Shown: positions 1 to 7,572, numbered from the stretch's first letter. The stretch: 33,384 nucleotides of DNA from Drouetiella hepatica Uher 2000/2452 (GCA_019359505.1 JAHHHD010000051.1:1-33384); one strand, 5' to 3'. Numbers and translations are program-made. The notes: generated by a model not told the origin, from the letters alone.

Positions 1-129
1 CCTGATAATTGTCGTTTTGAGTCAGCCGCGATCTCTTCTGTTTTTGATCTCTCAACCGATCTCAGCAGCTCAATAAGAGAAGAAAGTGCCTTTAAATTCA
101 CACGCCTATGTAATTGACATTTCACAGAC

Positions 130-1481
130 GTGACCGTTCCTTGGGCACGTCGTACCAATCGTCTCGCTGAAGCGCTCACGGCTATTGTCTTGGCATTAGG
201 AGGGGCAGCAGGCATTCGTTTATGCCAACAGTTGGGCTACTCGCTTTGCCGCAATAGCTTGCTGCAACTGATTTTCAAGCTGCCAATGCCAACGATTCCA
301 ACTCCAAAGACACTGGGTGTCGATGACTTTGCCTTACGCAAAGGGCAGCGCTACGGCACGATTTTAGTAGATTTAGATCGGCATCGTCCCATTGCTCTGC
401 TCAATGATCGTGAAGCTGCAACGTCAGTAGATTGTCTACAACAGCGCCCCGGCATTGCAGTGTTGTCTCGTGACCGCTCCAAAACCTACAAGCAAGGCAT
501 GAGCCAAGGAGCACCGATGCTATTCAAGTGGCAGATCGCTTTCGCCTATTGCAGAATCTAGCGGAGGTCTTGGAACGCTTCCTTGCCACTCAAACTCCTG
601 CTCTCAAAGCGGTAGACATGGCTTATCAACAGGAGCTACGCCAAATACCCCTGCCCACTCCCCCCACTGCTAGACAGCAGCAAGCTGAGCAACGACGGGC
701 AGGGCGATTAGAACGCTACGAGCAGATTCACCGCTTACGCCAGCAAGGAGTCATGGTATCCGATATTGCTCATCATCTGGGGATGGGAGAGCGAACGGTG
801 TCTCGTTTTCTGGCAACTCCCCAGTTTCTAGAATGGCAACCGCATCCTTGTCATGCTAGAAGCAGCGGACTCGACCCCTACAAGCCGTATCTCATTGAGC
901 AATGGAATGCAGGATACCGCCAAGTCAAGCAGTTGTTTACCCAGCTTCAACAACAAGGGTATCGAGGCAGTTATCCCACCGTGGCACGCTATACCCACCA
1001 GCTTCGTCAAGCGCAGCGCCAGCAGTTGAATGATCAGTCGGGTAGAGGAATTGCTCCACTGGTTAAAGGGATTCAGTTACCTCCACCTTTGACTGCCCGT
1101 CGTGCCACCTGGTTAATCCTTCAGCGACCAGAACAACGACACGATGAGGATAAAGAGATCATCAGACGATTACAAGCTCAGCATTCAGACATTGCAACCG
1201 CCATTACCTTGTCTCGTTGCTTTGCCGAAATCGTGCGTCAACGGCAACCGAAGCAGTTTGATGTTTGGTTGAAACAAGCAACGAGCAGTTCTTTGACTCA
1301 GTTTCAGAGGTTTGCTCGCAGTTTACAGGAGGATTATGAAGCAGTCAAAGCGGGTGTGACGCTTGCAACCAGCAATGGTCAAGTAGAAGGACAGGTAAAT
1401 CGACTGAAGATGTTGAAAAGACAGATGTACGGTCGGGCAGGATTTGACCTATTGCGACGAAGAGTTCTGTTTGCTAGTTGA
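130..1481 (+). pseudogene. ISL3-family transposase, frameshifted and 5'-truncated
   Basis: Two overlapping reading frames together make one ISL3-type DDE transposase. The first (130-561) carries the [13 protein letters not shown] start of the HTH region and the [14 protein letters not shown] catalytic segment. The second (in frame to 1481) carries [14 protein letters not shown], a resolvase-like HTH insertion, and the typical ending NGQVEGQVNRLKMLKRQMYGRAGFDLLRRR. The frame changes at about 514-516, where one base appears lost from a [12 protein letters not shown] coding segment. The N-terminal zinc-binding domain is missing: upstream of 130 the same frame meets a stop at 115-117, although bases around 97-125 still faintly resemble that domain. 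Almost certainly inactive. I could not identify convincing terminal inverted repeats; the right end may lie near 1520-1545. Confidence 0.88.
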
Positions 1482-1640
1482 TGACTCATCAGTGGATGTG
1501 GGATTAAATTCCCACCTTGATCACCAAAACATGACAAGAGCCAAATCTACTTGACACGTTCACGGTCTCATAGTCGACTAAGCTCACCAGCCGGAGCCGC
1601 TCGGGGAGCTACACGTTACGAAAAGCCGTCATGCCGCCCT

Positions 1641-1682
1641 GGGCAGGGTGTCTGCGCCTAGTTCGGCGCAGACACCCTGCCC
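1641..1682. repeat. Perfect 18-bp-stem hairpin
   Basis: The arms 1641-1658 and 1665-1682 are exact reverse complements (18 bp) around a six-base loop. No T-tract follows on either strand, so it is not a standard intrinsic terminator. It lies 40 bp beyond the 3' end of the minus-strand three-gene operon, next to a second palindrome. It may be part of an IS or MITE end, or may protect the operon transcript's 3' end. Confidence 0.85.
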
Positions 1683-1687
1683 AATCT

Positions 1688-1733
1688 GTGGGGGCTAGAC
1701 CCACATCATTCTCGTACTCTGTCAAGCCCCCAC
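1688..1733. repeat. Palindrome with 9-bp arms overlapping the operon's last stop codon
   Basis: GTGGGGGCT (1688-1696) is the exact reverse complement of AGCCCCCAC (1725-1733), with 28 bases between. The right arm encodes the last Val-Gly-Ala of the GRDP-like gene and overlaps its TGA stop. With the neighbouring 18-bp hairpin it looks like the end of a small mobile or palindromic element that may have supplied the stop codon. Confidence 0.7.
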
Positions 1734-2408
1734 CCGAAGCACGTTATGCTCGACCAGCGTTGCCACAAGTGCGACCTTTTCTTCGTCGTCGAGCCCCAAC
1801 ACCTCACGAACGTAGAAGGCACCCGTCTGAGCGATGAACGCGAGGGCATCCCGTGCCAACGCATTGGCGGACAGCAGCAACTCACCCGACGGGGTCAAGA
1901 GACTAACTATCTCGCCTTCGTACTGAAGTGTTAGCGTCCCTACATGGTCATTGAAGACTCGCCGCCGCAGCGTCACACTCTTCTCGTCGTACCATACGTC
2001 GGGAAGCGACTCGCCAAAGAGTTCGCGGTAGCAATGTTGAAAGTCTTCAAATGAAGTGACCTCGACCGAGTTCCTAGTATGCGCTTCCGGAGCATTGCTC
2101 GGGTTATGAGGCACATACCGGACGAAGAACCGTTGGCAGAAGTCCATGTATTGTTTGGTAAAGAGGATAAATTGATGCCAAACCTCATCTACTCGTAAGG
2201 AGTACATATCCCAGATCTTCGATTCATCCGCGTGCGTGAGTACGAGGAACCTCTTCACCTCGGTGAAAAGCCTCTCCCCCTCTTCGGCAGTCTCGACGAT
2301 ATGGTCTTTCAGCAACTTTTCGATGAGGAATGGTGCTTCGTACGCCAACGCATCAATGGAACCCATCACTGTTGGGGATGCGGCAGATTCGGCTTGAGTG
2401 ACAGTCAT
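1722..2408 (-). CDS. GRDP-like (PF07173-type) protein with C-terminal recognition-like domain
   Basis: A 228-aa protein. Residues 20-143 carry the signature of the glycine-rich-domain-containing-protein-like family: the segment VDEVWHQFILFTKQYMDFC (W77, H78, C91), then H101 and FEDFQHCYRELFG. The conserved His/Cys/His could bind a metal, but the family's biochemical role is not established. Residues 145-228 form a separate domain resembling the C-terminal extension of the upstream cupin (segment SGELLLSANALARDALAFIA, then a stretch ending LVEHNVLRV). The ATG overlaps the cupin stop as ATGA, and a GAGGGTG Shine-Dalgarno lies about 6 bases upstream, so the two genes are translationally coupled. 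Its last codons run into a palindrome, so the C-terminus may have been altered. I infer a tailoring or recognition role towards the cysteine-rich product of the same operon. Confidence 0.8.
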   Translation of the reverse strand: MTVTQAESAASPTVMGSIDALAYEAPFLIEKLLKDHIVETAEEGERLFTEVKRFLVLTHADESKIWDMYSLRVDEVWHQFILFTKQYMDFCQRFFVRYVPHNPSNAPEAHTRNSVEVTSFEDFQHCYRELFGESLPDVWYDEKSVTLRRRVFNDHVGTLTLQYEGEIVSLLTPSGELLLSANALARDALAFIAQTGAFYVREVLGLDDEEKVALVATLVEHNVLRVGA

Positions 2409-3436
2409 GGTAACACCCTCATGAATAAACCGGTTTCTTCTAGTACTTGGGCGATCGCCGATTGTTCCTCCTTAGAAAGATGTCCGGGCAAAGCGCAGAC
2501 GTCAAAGATCGATTCTCTCGCGATCAAGGCGATTGCAGCGCAGGCTTCGTTGCTGATGATAATCTCATCGAGCGGTCCGTTCGGCGTCTCCACCTCCAGG
2601 GCCACCATGTCGCCGTGTGGGCGTGGCCGGAGGACTAGACCCATGTGTGTCCTGGCGAGGATCCACGGTGCTTCGGTGGCATTCCCCTCAAAGGGTCTGG
2701 GTGACATCTGATCGATCCAATTTCGAGTCACCGGAGAAGCGAGCCTGTAACACCGCGACAGGAGCTCCGGTGCCTGAGGTACATCCATAGAGGCGAGAAT
2801 GAGGGCAAGTTGATGAACGGACCTCTGTCGCTGACGAGCGACCATGACGCTCGTATATGGATGGTCGTATTCCGCAGTAGAGAGTCCGGGCGTGACAAGA
2901 GCGGGCAGCGGCTCTTCGTAGTCGCACAACTGCTCGCCGTCTAGCGGGCTGCTGATGTGAAGGGACAAAGACCAATCGCACGAAGTATTCCTTGGCTCAT
3001 GGATGCACGGTTCGTAGATGAAACCAACTGTCCCAGCTGATGCGTGAAAAAGGTTCTTCGGCACTAGCTCACGCCGTCGATAAGATTCCACACGGTTATA
3101 TGTCAGTACCTCAAGTTCATTCCGGCACACTGCGGTAATCGTCCACGCCGTATGCTCGTGTGGTCCGGGCGTCCCACCAGGCGGCCAGTACCCGAATGCG
3201 AACCGCACACCCAAACCCGGTATAGTGAAAAAAGGCACGAGTCCCCGCCGTAGGCGATTGTCTTCTAGGAGGCGCAGTTCCCACGATAGACAGTCCGCCA
3301 AGAACTCGTCATCGACGACAGCAGTTCCCACGATAGACCGTGCGCGAAGAACCGCGTCCCGTTCCGGGTGCACTTGCGTTCCCAATGTGGGAAACCGTAG
3401 GTCTTCAAACACTTCGCAGAGTTGTTCGAGTTTCAT
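2405..3436 (-). CDS. Cysteine-dioxygenase-type cupin with C-terminal extension
   Basis: A 343-aa protein. Residues 65-165 match the cupin core of thiol (cysteine) dioxygenases: FGYWPPGGTPGPHEHTAW places H93 and H95 in motif 1, and CIHEPRN plus SLSLHISSPL place the third iron ligand at H146 with H160 in the SLHxxSPP-like motif. Known family members use Fe(II) and O2 to convert a thiol to a sulfinate. Bacterial cysteine dioxygenases are usually about 200 aa; here an extra C-terminal region follows, including a domain at about 262-343 resembling the C-terminus of the next gene. It lies 172 bp downstream of the cysteine-rich protein gene and overlaps the GRDP-like gene by 4 bp. I infer that its substrate may be the cysteines of that protein rather than free cysteine; this is untested. 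The start ATG at 3436 has only a weak ribosome binding site. Confidence 0.78.
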   Translation of the reverse strand: MKLEQLCEVFEDLRFPTLGTQVHPERDAVLRARSIVGTAVVDDEFLADCLSWELRLLEDNRLRRGLVPFFTIPGLGVRFAFGYWPPGGTPGPHEHTAWTITAVCRNELEVLTYNRVESYRRRELVPKNLFHASAGTVGFIYEPCIHEPRNTSCDWSLSLHISSPLDGEQLCDYEEPLPALVTPGLSTAEYDHPYTSVMVARQRQRSVHQLALILASMDVPQAPELLSRCYRLASPVTRNWIDQMSPRPFEGNATEAPWILARTHMGLVLRPRPHGDMVALEVETPNGPLDEIIISNEACAAIALIARESIFDVCALPGHLSKEEQSAIAQVLEETGLFMRVLP

Positions 3437-3608
3437 TGCGGTGTACTCACTAACTATAGGTACAACAGTGAGACTGACAGACGGACATGGGCTTCAGAAT
3501 AACGATGTACCCACTCATTTGCTTGCGCTTACTCAAAGCTGGATAGCAGTTTCTCGAATTCTGACAATCTCAGCCCCCTTGTACTCTGAAAAATGCGGGG
3601 AATGATGC

Positions 3609-4097
3609 CTAGTCAGTCCCGTACCAACAGTAGGATCGGCAGCGAAGACAGTAGGATTGGCAGGTCCAACAGTAGGACTGGCAGGTCTTGCGGAGGGGCG
3701 TTGGGCGCGTCAGAATACGGAGCCGCCCTTTATTGACCTCTCTGAGGCCCACTATTTCATTAGTAGTTGCGTTGAGGTCTGTTGTTTCCACAGTTACACC
3801 CTGGCGATAGGTAATCTGTGCATCCTTCTTTACCCAGATGATTGTTGCTCCGAACAACATGAACGACTCGGGTACTTCCCTGAAGTAGAGAATGTCACCT
3901 CTGGCGATCTCAAGGCATTCCGAGAGATCATTCAAGCTCCGATACAGATTAACGTATCCCTCGGCTCTCGATGGACCGATGTAGCCTCGCAAGGTAATCG
4001 CACTTGTCGCTCCTTCAGTAACCAACAATCTCGCCAAGAGCGGGTTCTCCGGGATATTCTCGCCTGAACTAGTCTCTTCGCTAGTCTCTTCCGCCAT
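3609..4097 (-). CDS. Small protein with C-terminal triple cysteine heptad; candidate modified-peptide precursor
   Basis: A 162-aa protein of unrecognised family. The start is ATG 4097, which follows a strong AAGGAAGG Shine-Dalgarno with 9-base spacing; an in-frame upstream start at 4148 has no such support. Residues 1-20 are acidic and Glu/Ser/Thr-rich. Residues 25-115 look like a small folded beta-rich domain (for example GDILYFREVPES and GATIIWVKKDAQITYR). A basic linker (RPTPLRK) leads to three heptads, CQSYCWT, CQSYCLR and CRSYCWY, then Gly-Thr-Asp and the stop. The six cysteines are C139, C143, C146, C150, C153 and C157. No signal peptide, membrane segment or Gly-Gly cleavage site is seen. 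It is the first gene of the operon with the thiol-dioxygenase-like cupin and the GRDP-like protein, so a substrate or precursor role is the leading inference. A metal-binding tail is the main alternative. Confidence 0.72.
   Translation of the reverse strand: MAEETSEETSSGENIPENPLLARLLVTEGATSAITLRGYIGPSRAEGYVNLYRSLNDLSECLEIARGDILYFREVPESFMLFGATIIWVKKDAQITYRQGVTVETTDLNATTNEIVGLREVNKGRLRILTRPTPLRKTCQSYCWTCQSYCLRCRSYCWYGTD
3621..3683 (-). repeat. Three tandem 21-bp units encoding Cys heptads
   Basis: Reading on the minus strand, 3683-3663, 3662-3642 and 3641-3621 are three imperfect 21-base units, each containing TCCTACTGT. They encode C-Q/R-S-Y-C-x-x. The close DNA identity suggests recent in-frame amplification of the putative core region. 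Confidence 0.9.
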
Positions 4098-4106
4098 CGT
4101 TGCTTT

Positions 4107-4114
4107 CCTTCCTT
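4107..4114 (-). promoter_or_regulatory. Shine-Dalgarno deciding the start of the Cys-heptad gene
   Basis: On the minus strand AAGGAAGG lies nine bases before ATG 4097. This favours the 162-aa product over the longer 179-aa frame that opens at 4148. Confidence 0.7.
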
Positions 4115-4266
4115 TTGGACTGAAATAGATGATGGCAGCATATCTCACTTATTCTGCCGCGGCAACAGGAGAGGTCGATTTTTTCCGCCGAACGATTGAG
4201 ATGAGCCGCCGCAGATAACCTAGAGCATCCAACATATAACTTATCAGCAGTCGGCTCCATCGATTT

Positions 4267-4420
4267 GTGTACGCCCAGCATGGGCATGAACTAATGGGGT
4301 GAAAGTCCCCTGGAGGAGAACCAACGTCCAAATGCTCGAAAGTATTGGAGCCAAGTGACGACCCCTCGTGGGGTCGAGCCGTCGAGTAGAGAGGACTCCT
4401 ACGATGGTTAGGCTTGCTTT
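4267..4420 (+). mobile_element. Group II intron 5'-end fragment (domain I)
   Basis: The plus strand starts GTGTACGCCCAGCATGGGC and continues with ATGGGGTGAAAGTCCCC and a GGAGCCAAGTGACGA segment. These match, as I recall them, the 5' end and domain I stems of cyanobacterial group II introns. No reverse transcriptase frame and no domain V follow nearby, so only a 5' piece is present; its right limit is uncertain. A 3' intron piece in the same orientation lies at about 19.5-19.7 kb. Confidence 0.55.
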
Positions 4421-4560
4421 GTGTTCTCCGTTGCTCTCGCCTTTCGGTTTCAAGAGTTTCACAAGATTCAGCCCTGCACCGTTGGGAGCCTTCCCCTTAC
4501 AGAATCCTGCCTGCGGTTTTCCCGCACAAGCCTCTTCATTCGGTCTCTTACCAAGTAGGA

Positions 4561-4657
4561 TTACAGCGGTTTTCGCTTGAATAAGCCACACGAGCAGCCG
4601 AGAAAAATAGCTACTTGGTACTTAACCTGTGGCTTACTGATCTGAAAATCGCTGTAA
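4561..4657. repeat. Inverted-repeat element with 29-bp arms (MITE-like)
   Basis: Arms 4561-4589 and 4629-4657 are imperfect reverse complements, about 23 of 29 positions by eye. They share TTACAGCG at the outer ends and TAAGCCAC at the inner ends. The intervening 39 bases encode nothing visible. The small hairpin element fits a MITE or a collapsed IS with internal deletion. Confidence 0.6.
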
Positions 4658-4720
4658 GTGACACCAGGCGACCTGGCTTAGCCAGAGGATATCTGGCTTG
4701 GTAACGCAGGAAGCTCTCCC

Positions 4721-4807
4721 AAGTGAAGCTCCGTCGCTGACTGCGGCGATTCAGCTCTTTAAAGCTCAGATGAGTGCTTAGAGTAGTTGCGCGGGACGCA
4801 ACTACTC
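4721..4807 (+). repeat. Dispersed palindromic repeat A, long copy 1
   Basis: About 87 bp ending in the hairpin GAGTAGTTGCG (4781-4791) / CGCAACTACTC (4797-4807). The whole stretch, including GTCGCTGACTGCGGCGATT and a TTTAAAGCT segment, recurs inverted at 8085-8167. Shorter copies of the hairpin core occur at 13382, 22933 and 28103. Confidence 0.85.
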
Positions 4808-4834
4808 TGATAGTTTCAGACTACTTCAGACATT

Positions 4835-5172
4835 GTGGAGTCCTGTCCTGGCACAACCGTACAAGGGTTTGAGTTGGATCTCGGCTAAACGAGCTTCATT
4901 GACTGCCTTCAGGTGACGACTCCATAACGGTAGTTAGGCTAATGTTGAGCACTCGTGCCGTATCTCAGATACCACTGCCATTGAGTGCTATCTCCGTAAC
5001 CTGCTGTTTGATTTCCGGTAGGTAAGTATGATAGGTATAATCCTGAATAAAGGGGCTACGCTGACACTTTTGATTGCAACCATTTGTAGCAAGGTTTTCC
5101 AGCACCAGAGCGACCATGCCTGACGATATCATTGCTGCCACAGTCTGGACATAGGACAGGTTCTAATACCAT
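4835..5172 (-). pseudogene. Decayed IS1-family transposase (InsA-like) remnant
   Basis: From ATG 5172 the minus strand encodes MVLEPVLCPDCGSNDIVRHGRSGAGK, the CxxC zinc-finger start of IS1 InsA. The continuation is in other frames: CQRSPFIQDYTYHTYLPEIK, then KQQVTEIALNGSGI, then the HTH-like DTARVLNISLTTVME. At least two frameshifts and several stops separate these pieces, and the InsB catalytic part is not recognisable. It is flanked on the left by dispersed repeat A. Confidence 0.7.
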
Positions 5173-5256
5173 TTGCCATCTGAGGAAAAATTACTCTTCT
5201 CATGACTCTTTCATTTCTACACCTCTAGAACATTACCAAATCGATGGAAGAAAGAA

Positions 5257-5496
5257 ATGGTTGACCCCAAGTTACTTGAACAGCTAAAAACTGCCTCGGT
5301 GGATGAGCGTATTGCTGTGATTGAAATGCTGGTGCAGTCTTTGAAAAGCGACATCAACCCTGGTGTTGCCCCCTCACTCGAAACGACAACCGATTCACAC
5401 CATCCCGCGTTTGGATTCATGAAAGAGACTGGGGCAATTCTCGGCGATGTGCTCACCCCAGTTCTACCTGAAACTGCCTGGGAAGTCCTTCAGTGA
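5257..5496 (+). CDS. Antitoxin of a VapBC-type pair
   Basis: A 79-aa protein starting MVDPKLLEQLKTASVDERIAVIEMLVQSL, a helical, charged N-terminus typical of small antitoxins that pair with PIN-domain toxins in cyanobacteria. The C-terminal half (SLETTTDSHHPAFGFMKETG) is probably the toxin-binding tail. A GGAAG ribosome binding site precedes the ATG. The stop codon overlaps the GTG start of the toxin by four bases (GTGA), so translation is coupled. In such pairs the antitoxin binds the toxin and usually represses the shared promoter; the exact antitoxin family cannot be named from sequence alone. Confidence 0.8.
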   Translation: MVDPKLLEQLKTASVDERIAVIEMLVQSLKSDINPGVAPSLETTTDSHHPAFGFMKETGAILGDVLTPVLPETAWEVLQ

Positions 5497-5882
5497 ACCT
5501 CCTCCTCGATACCCACATTTGGCTCTGGTACGCCCTCGGTGATTCCCAACTCTCAGAAAATCTGCGGTCAACGATCGCAGCAGAAACTACGGAGCTTTGG
5601 CTCAGCCCCATTAGTGTCTGGGAAGTGCTGCTTCTGGTAGAAAAAGGACGCATCTCTCTGCAATTGGATGCTGCCACCTGGATTGATCAATCCCTCAAAG
5701 CGTTGGCAATGCGGGAAGCTTCACTCAATCATCAGATTGCAATTCTGAGTCGGCAGCTTACTTTGTCGCACCAAGACCCCGCCGATCGCTTCATCGCCGC
5801 GACAGCTATTCACTATCAACTCCAGTTAGCTACCGTCGATGCTCGTCTCACAGGTGCCGATTGGTTGCAGACCATCAGTTAG
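5493..5882 (+). CDS. vapC: PIN-domain toxin, VapC-type ribonuclease
   Basis: A 129-aa PIN-domain protein of normal VapC length. The acidic metal-binding residues are visible: D6 in LLLDTHIWLW, E44 in SPISVWEVL, D95 and D98 in HQDPADRFIAATA, and D116 in TVDARL. VapC toxins are Mg-dependent endoribonucleases that cut tRNA or rRNA to arrest growth when the antitoxin is lost. The GTG start overlaps the antitoxin stop. The reading frame is intact and all key residues are present, so the module appears functional. Confidence 0.9.
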   Translation: MNLLLDTHIWLWYALGDSQLSENLRSTIAAETTELWLSPISVWEVLLLVEKGRISLQLDAATWIDQSLKALAMREASLNHQIAILSRQLTLSHQDPADRFIAATAIHYQLQLATVDARLTGADWLQTIS

Positions 5883-5905
5883 AACAATGATAAGTCAGGG
5901 TAATC

Positions 5906-6248
5906 ATGGATAAACTGCCGCACTATCACACCTGCATTCAGACGTTATTGAAGCAGCACAGTCAGTTTAGAACCCAGGATGAAGCGGTTGAAAATGAACT
6001 GGTCTTCGATCATGATCGTGACCACTACCAACTCATACGCGTCGACGGTCAAGGCTTGAACCGCGTCTATCATACCGTTCTTCAATTCGACATCAAAGAC
6101 ATCAAGATCTGGCTTCAGCAAAACACCACCGATATTGATGATTGATGTAGGACAAGAATTGATCGAGATGGGCAATCTCAAAAACGCGATCGTCCTGGGG
6201 CTGCATCCCGCCCATAAACGACCTTATACTGGCTACGGCGTTGCCTAA
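5906..6248 (+). pseudogene. xisI: xisI (fdxN-element excision controlling factor), frameshifted
   Basis: The first 79 residues (MDKLPHYHTCIQTLLKQHSQF to DIKDIKIWLQQNTTDIDD) are clear XisI sequence. The frame stops at 6145, but the shifted frame continues with the normal XisI ending (VGQELIEMG, ILGLHPAHKRPYTGYGVA) to a stop at 6246-6248. The cause is visible: ATTGATG is tandemly duplicated (6134-6147), a 7-base insertion. XisI proteins usually pair with XisH, and no xisH is seen here. XisI and XisH families are widespread in cyanobacteria beyond the heterocyst fdxN element, so heterocyst formation cannot be inferred. Confidence 0.9.
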
Positions 6249-6263
6249 AGTCCTCACCCATTT

Positions 6264-6677
6264 ATGCTACAAATTACCAAACGCACCGCCATCCCTCTCA
6301 GCGAAATTGAGCTGAGTGCTATTCGCTCGCAGGGCGCAGGGGGGCAGAACGTCAACAAAGTTGCTACTGCCATTCACCTGCGTTTCGATATCAATACCTC
6401 GTCCCTTTCGCCCCTCTACAAAGAGCGCCTGCTCAACCTGGGCGATAGCCGCATCACCAAAGATGGCATTATTATCATCAAAGCCCAACAGCATCGAACT
6501 CAAGAGCTAAATAAAGAAGATGCGCTCAACCGCCTCCAAGAACTGCTTCAAAGCATGACAGTCATTCCTAAAAAGCGCAAACCCACAAAGCCTTCGCGCA
6601 GTGCCAAGCAAAAGCGGCTCGACAGTAAAGCCAAACGGGGGCAAATCAAAACGCTCCGAGGCAATGTCGAGGAGTAA
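6264..6677 (+). CDS. arfB: Alternative ribosome-rescue factor B (peptidyl-tRNA hydrolase, class I RF-like)
   Basis: A 137-aa protein with the release-factor catalytic motif GGQ (residues 26-28) in RSQGAGGQNVNKVATAIHLRFD, then SRITKDGIIIIKAQQHRTQELN, and a basic Lys-rich tail (KKRKPTKPSRSAKQKRLDSKAKRG). ArfB (YaeJ) enters stalled ribosomes lacking a stop codon, placing its basic tail in the empty mRNA channel while GGQ hydrolyses the peptidyl-tRNA. Length and architecture match the family, and no codon-recognition domain is present. An IS3-family element begins ten bases after its stop, so its terminator may have been displaced. Confidence 0.93.
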   Translation: MLQITKRTAIPLSEIELSAIRSQGAGGQNVNKVATAIHLRFDINTSSLSPLYKERLLNLGDSRITKDGIIIIKAQQHRTQELNKEDALNRLQELLQSMTVIPKKRKPTKPSRSAKQKRLDSKAKRGQIKTLRGNVEE

Positions 6678-6720
6678 AGCCTGAAGTGACCCCATCGCTT
6701 CGGACAGCAAAACCTGACTT

Positions 6721-7567
6721 CTAAGGTGATTTCTCTTTTATATCACATTCCTTCTTTTGTTGCTCATTCCATTCCATTTCATATTCACTTGGTATCAAAT
6801 ATCCAAGTGACGAATGTATTCTCTTCTTTAAGTAGACTTCATCTAGAAACCTCCCTATCTGCTCACGAGCTTCTGCAAAATTACGATACTCTGATAAATC
6901 TACCTCCTCTTCCTTTATTGTTCTCATTAACCGCTCTGCATACCCGTTCTGCCACGCCTCTCCTACTGCCGCCATGCTGATCCTGGCTCCCACTCCTTTG
7001 AGAATTTCAACGTACTCATTGGCGGCATACTGTACCCCTTGATCTGAATGATGGATCTCTGGCTGATGCTGCTCTAATCCCTTTTTCAAAGCTGTAACGG
7101 TTAAGCTCACCTCCATACTCCGTGACAGATGCCAGCCCCGAATACTGCGGGTAAATACATCCATTAACACCGCCAGGTATACAAACTCTTGCTGCAATCG
7201 GATATAGGTGATGTCCCCTACCCAAACTTGGTCAGGATGATCAATTACCAACTCACTCACCAAGTTAGGATAGCGTCCAAACTCATGGTTGCTATTGGTT
7301 GTGCGTTGCCGCCGCTTCGGAGCTTTACCGCATAGCCCCAGTTCTGCCATCAACCTAGCAATTCGCTTGTGATTAACGCTCTCGCCCTTCTCGTTTCAAC
7401 TGTTGGGTAATTCGCCGATAGCCATACCGGGGATAGCGTCCCGCTACCTCTACAATCAAAGCTTTAATGGTGCTCTCGTCAGGCGGCTGACTCGCTTGGT
7501 AATACCAATTCGATCGCCTATATTCCAACACCTCGCACACCATTGTTATTGGGTACTCGCCTTGCAT
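6721..7567 (-). pseudogene. IS3-family orfB transposase, frameshifted
   Basis: Two frames form one OrfB. The N-terminal part (7567-7373) has QGEYPITMVCEVLEYRRSNWYYQ and PRYGYRRITQQL. The C-terminal part (to 6721) has the rve DDE core: DQVWVGDITYI, IHHSDQGVQYAA, and the Glu of the third motif in NGYAERLMRTIKEEEVDL. The break is at about 7373-7380, where one extra base turns the expected EGESVNHKR into EGRER plus a stop. With orfA it would normally be expressed as a -1 frameshift fusion. Confidence 0.9.
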
Positions 7568-7572
7568 CTGCT

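Noticed and set aside
1561-1640. Possible attC left of the Cys-heptad operon (GACTAAG ... CACGTTACG)
   Set aside because: The boxes do not fit RYYYAAC/GTTRRRY and the interior is not symmetric.
1641-1682. Intrinsic terminator for the minus-strand operon
   Set aside because: The stem is strong but no T-tract follows on the minus strand, so it was listed only as a hairpin.
4244-4591. 115-aa minus-strand frame across the intron fragment
   Set aside because: It is antisense to intron domain I sequence and part of a MITE-like arm; the apparent protein is a by-product of structured RNA-coding DNA.
5906-6248. Heterocyst fdxN excision element
   Set aside because: Only a broken xisI is present; no xisH, xisF or fdxN sequence is visible, and XisI homologues are common outside that element.
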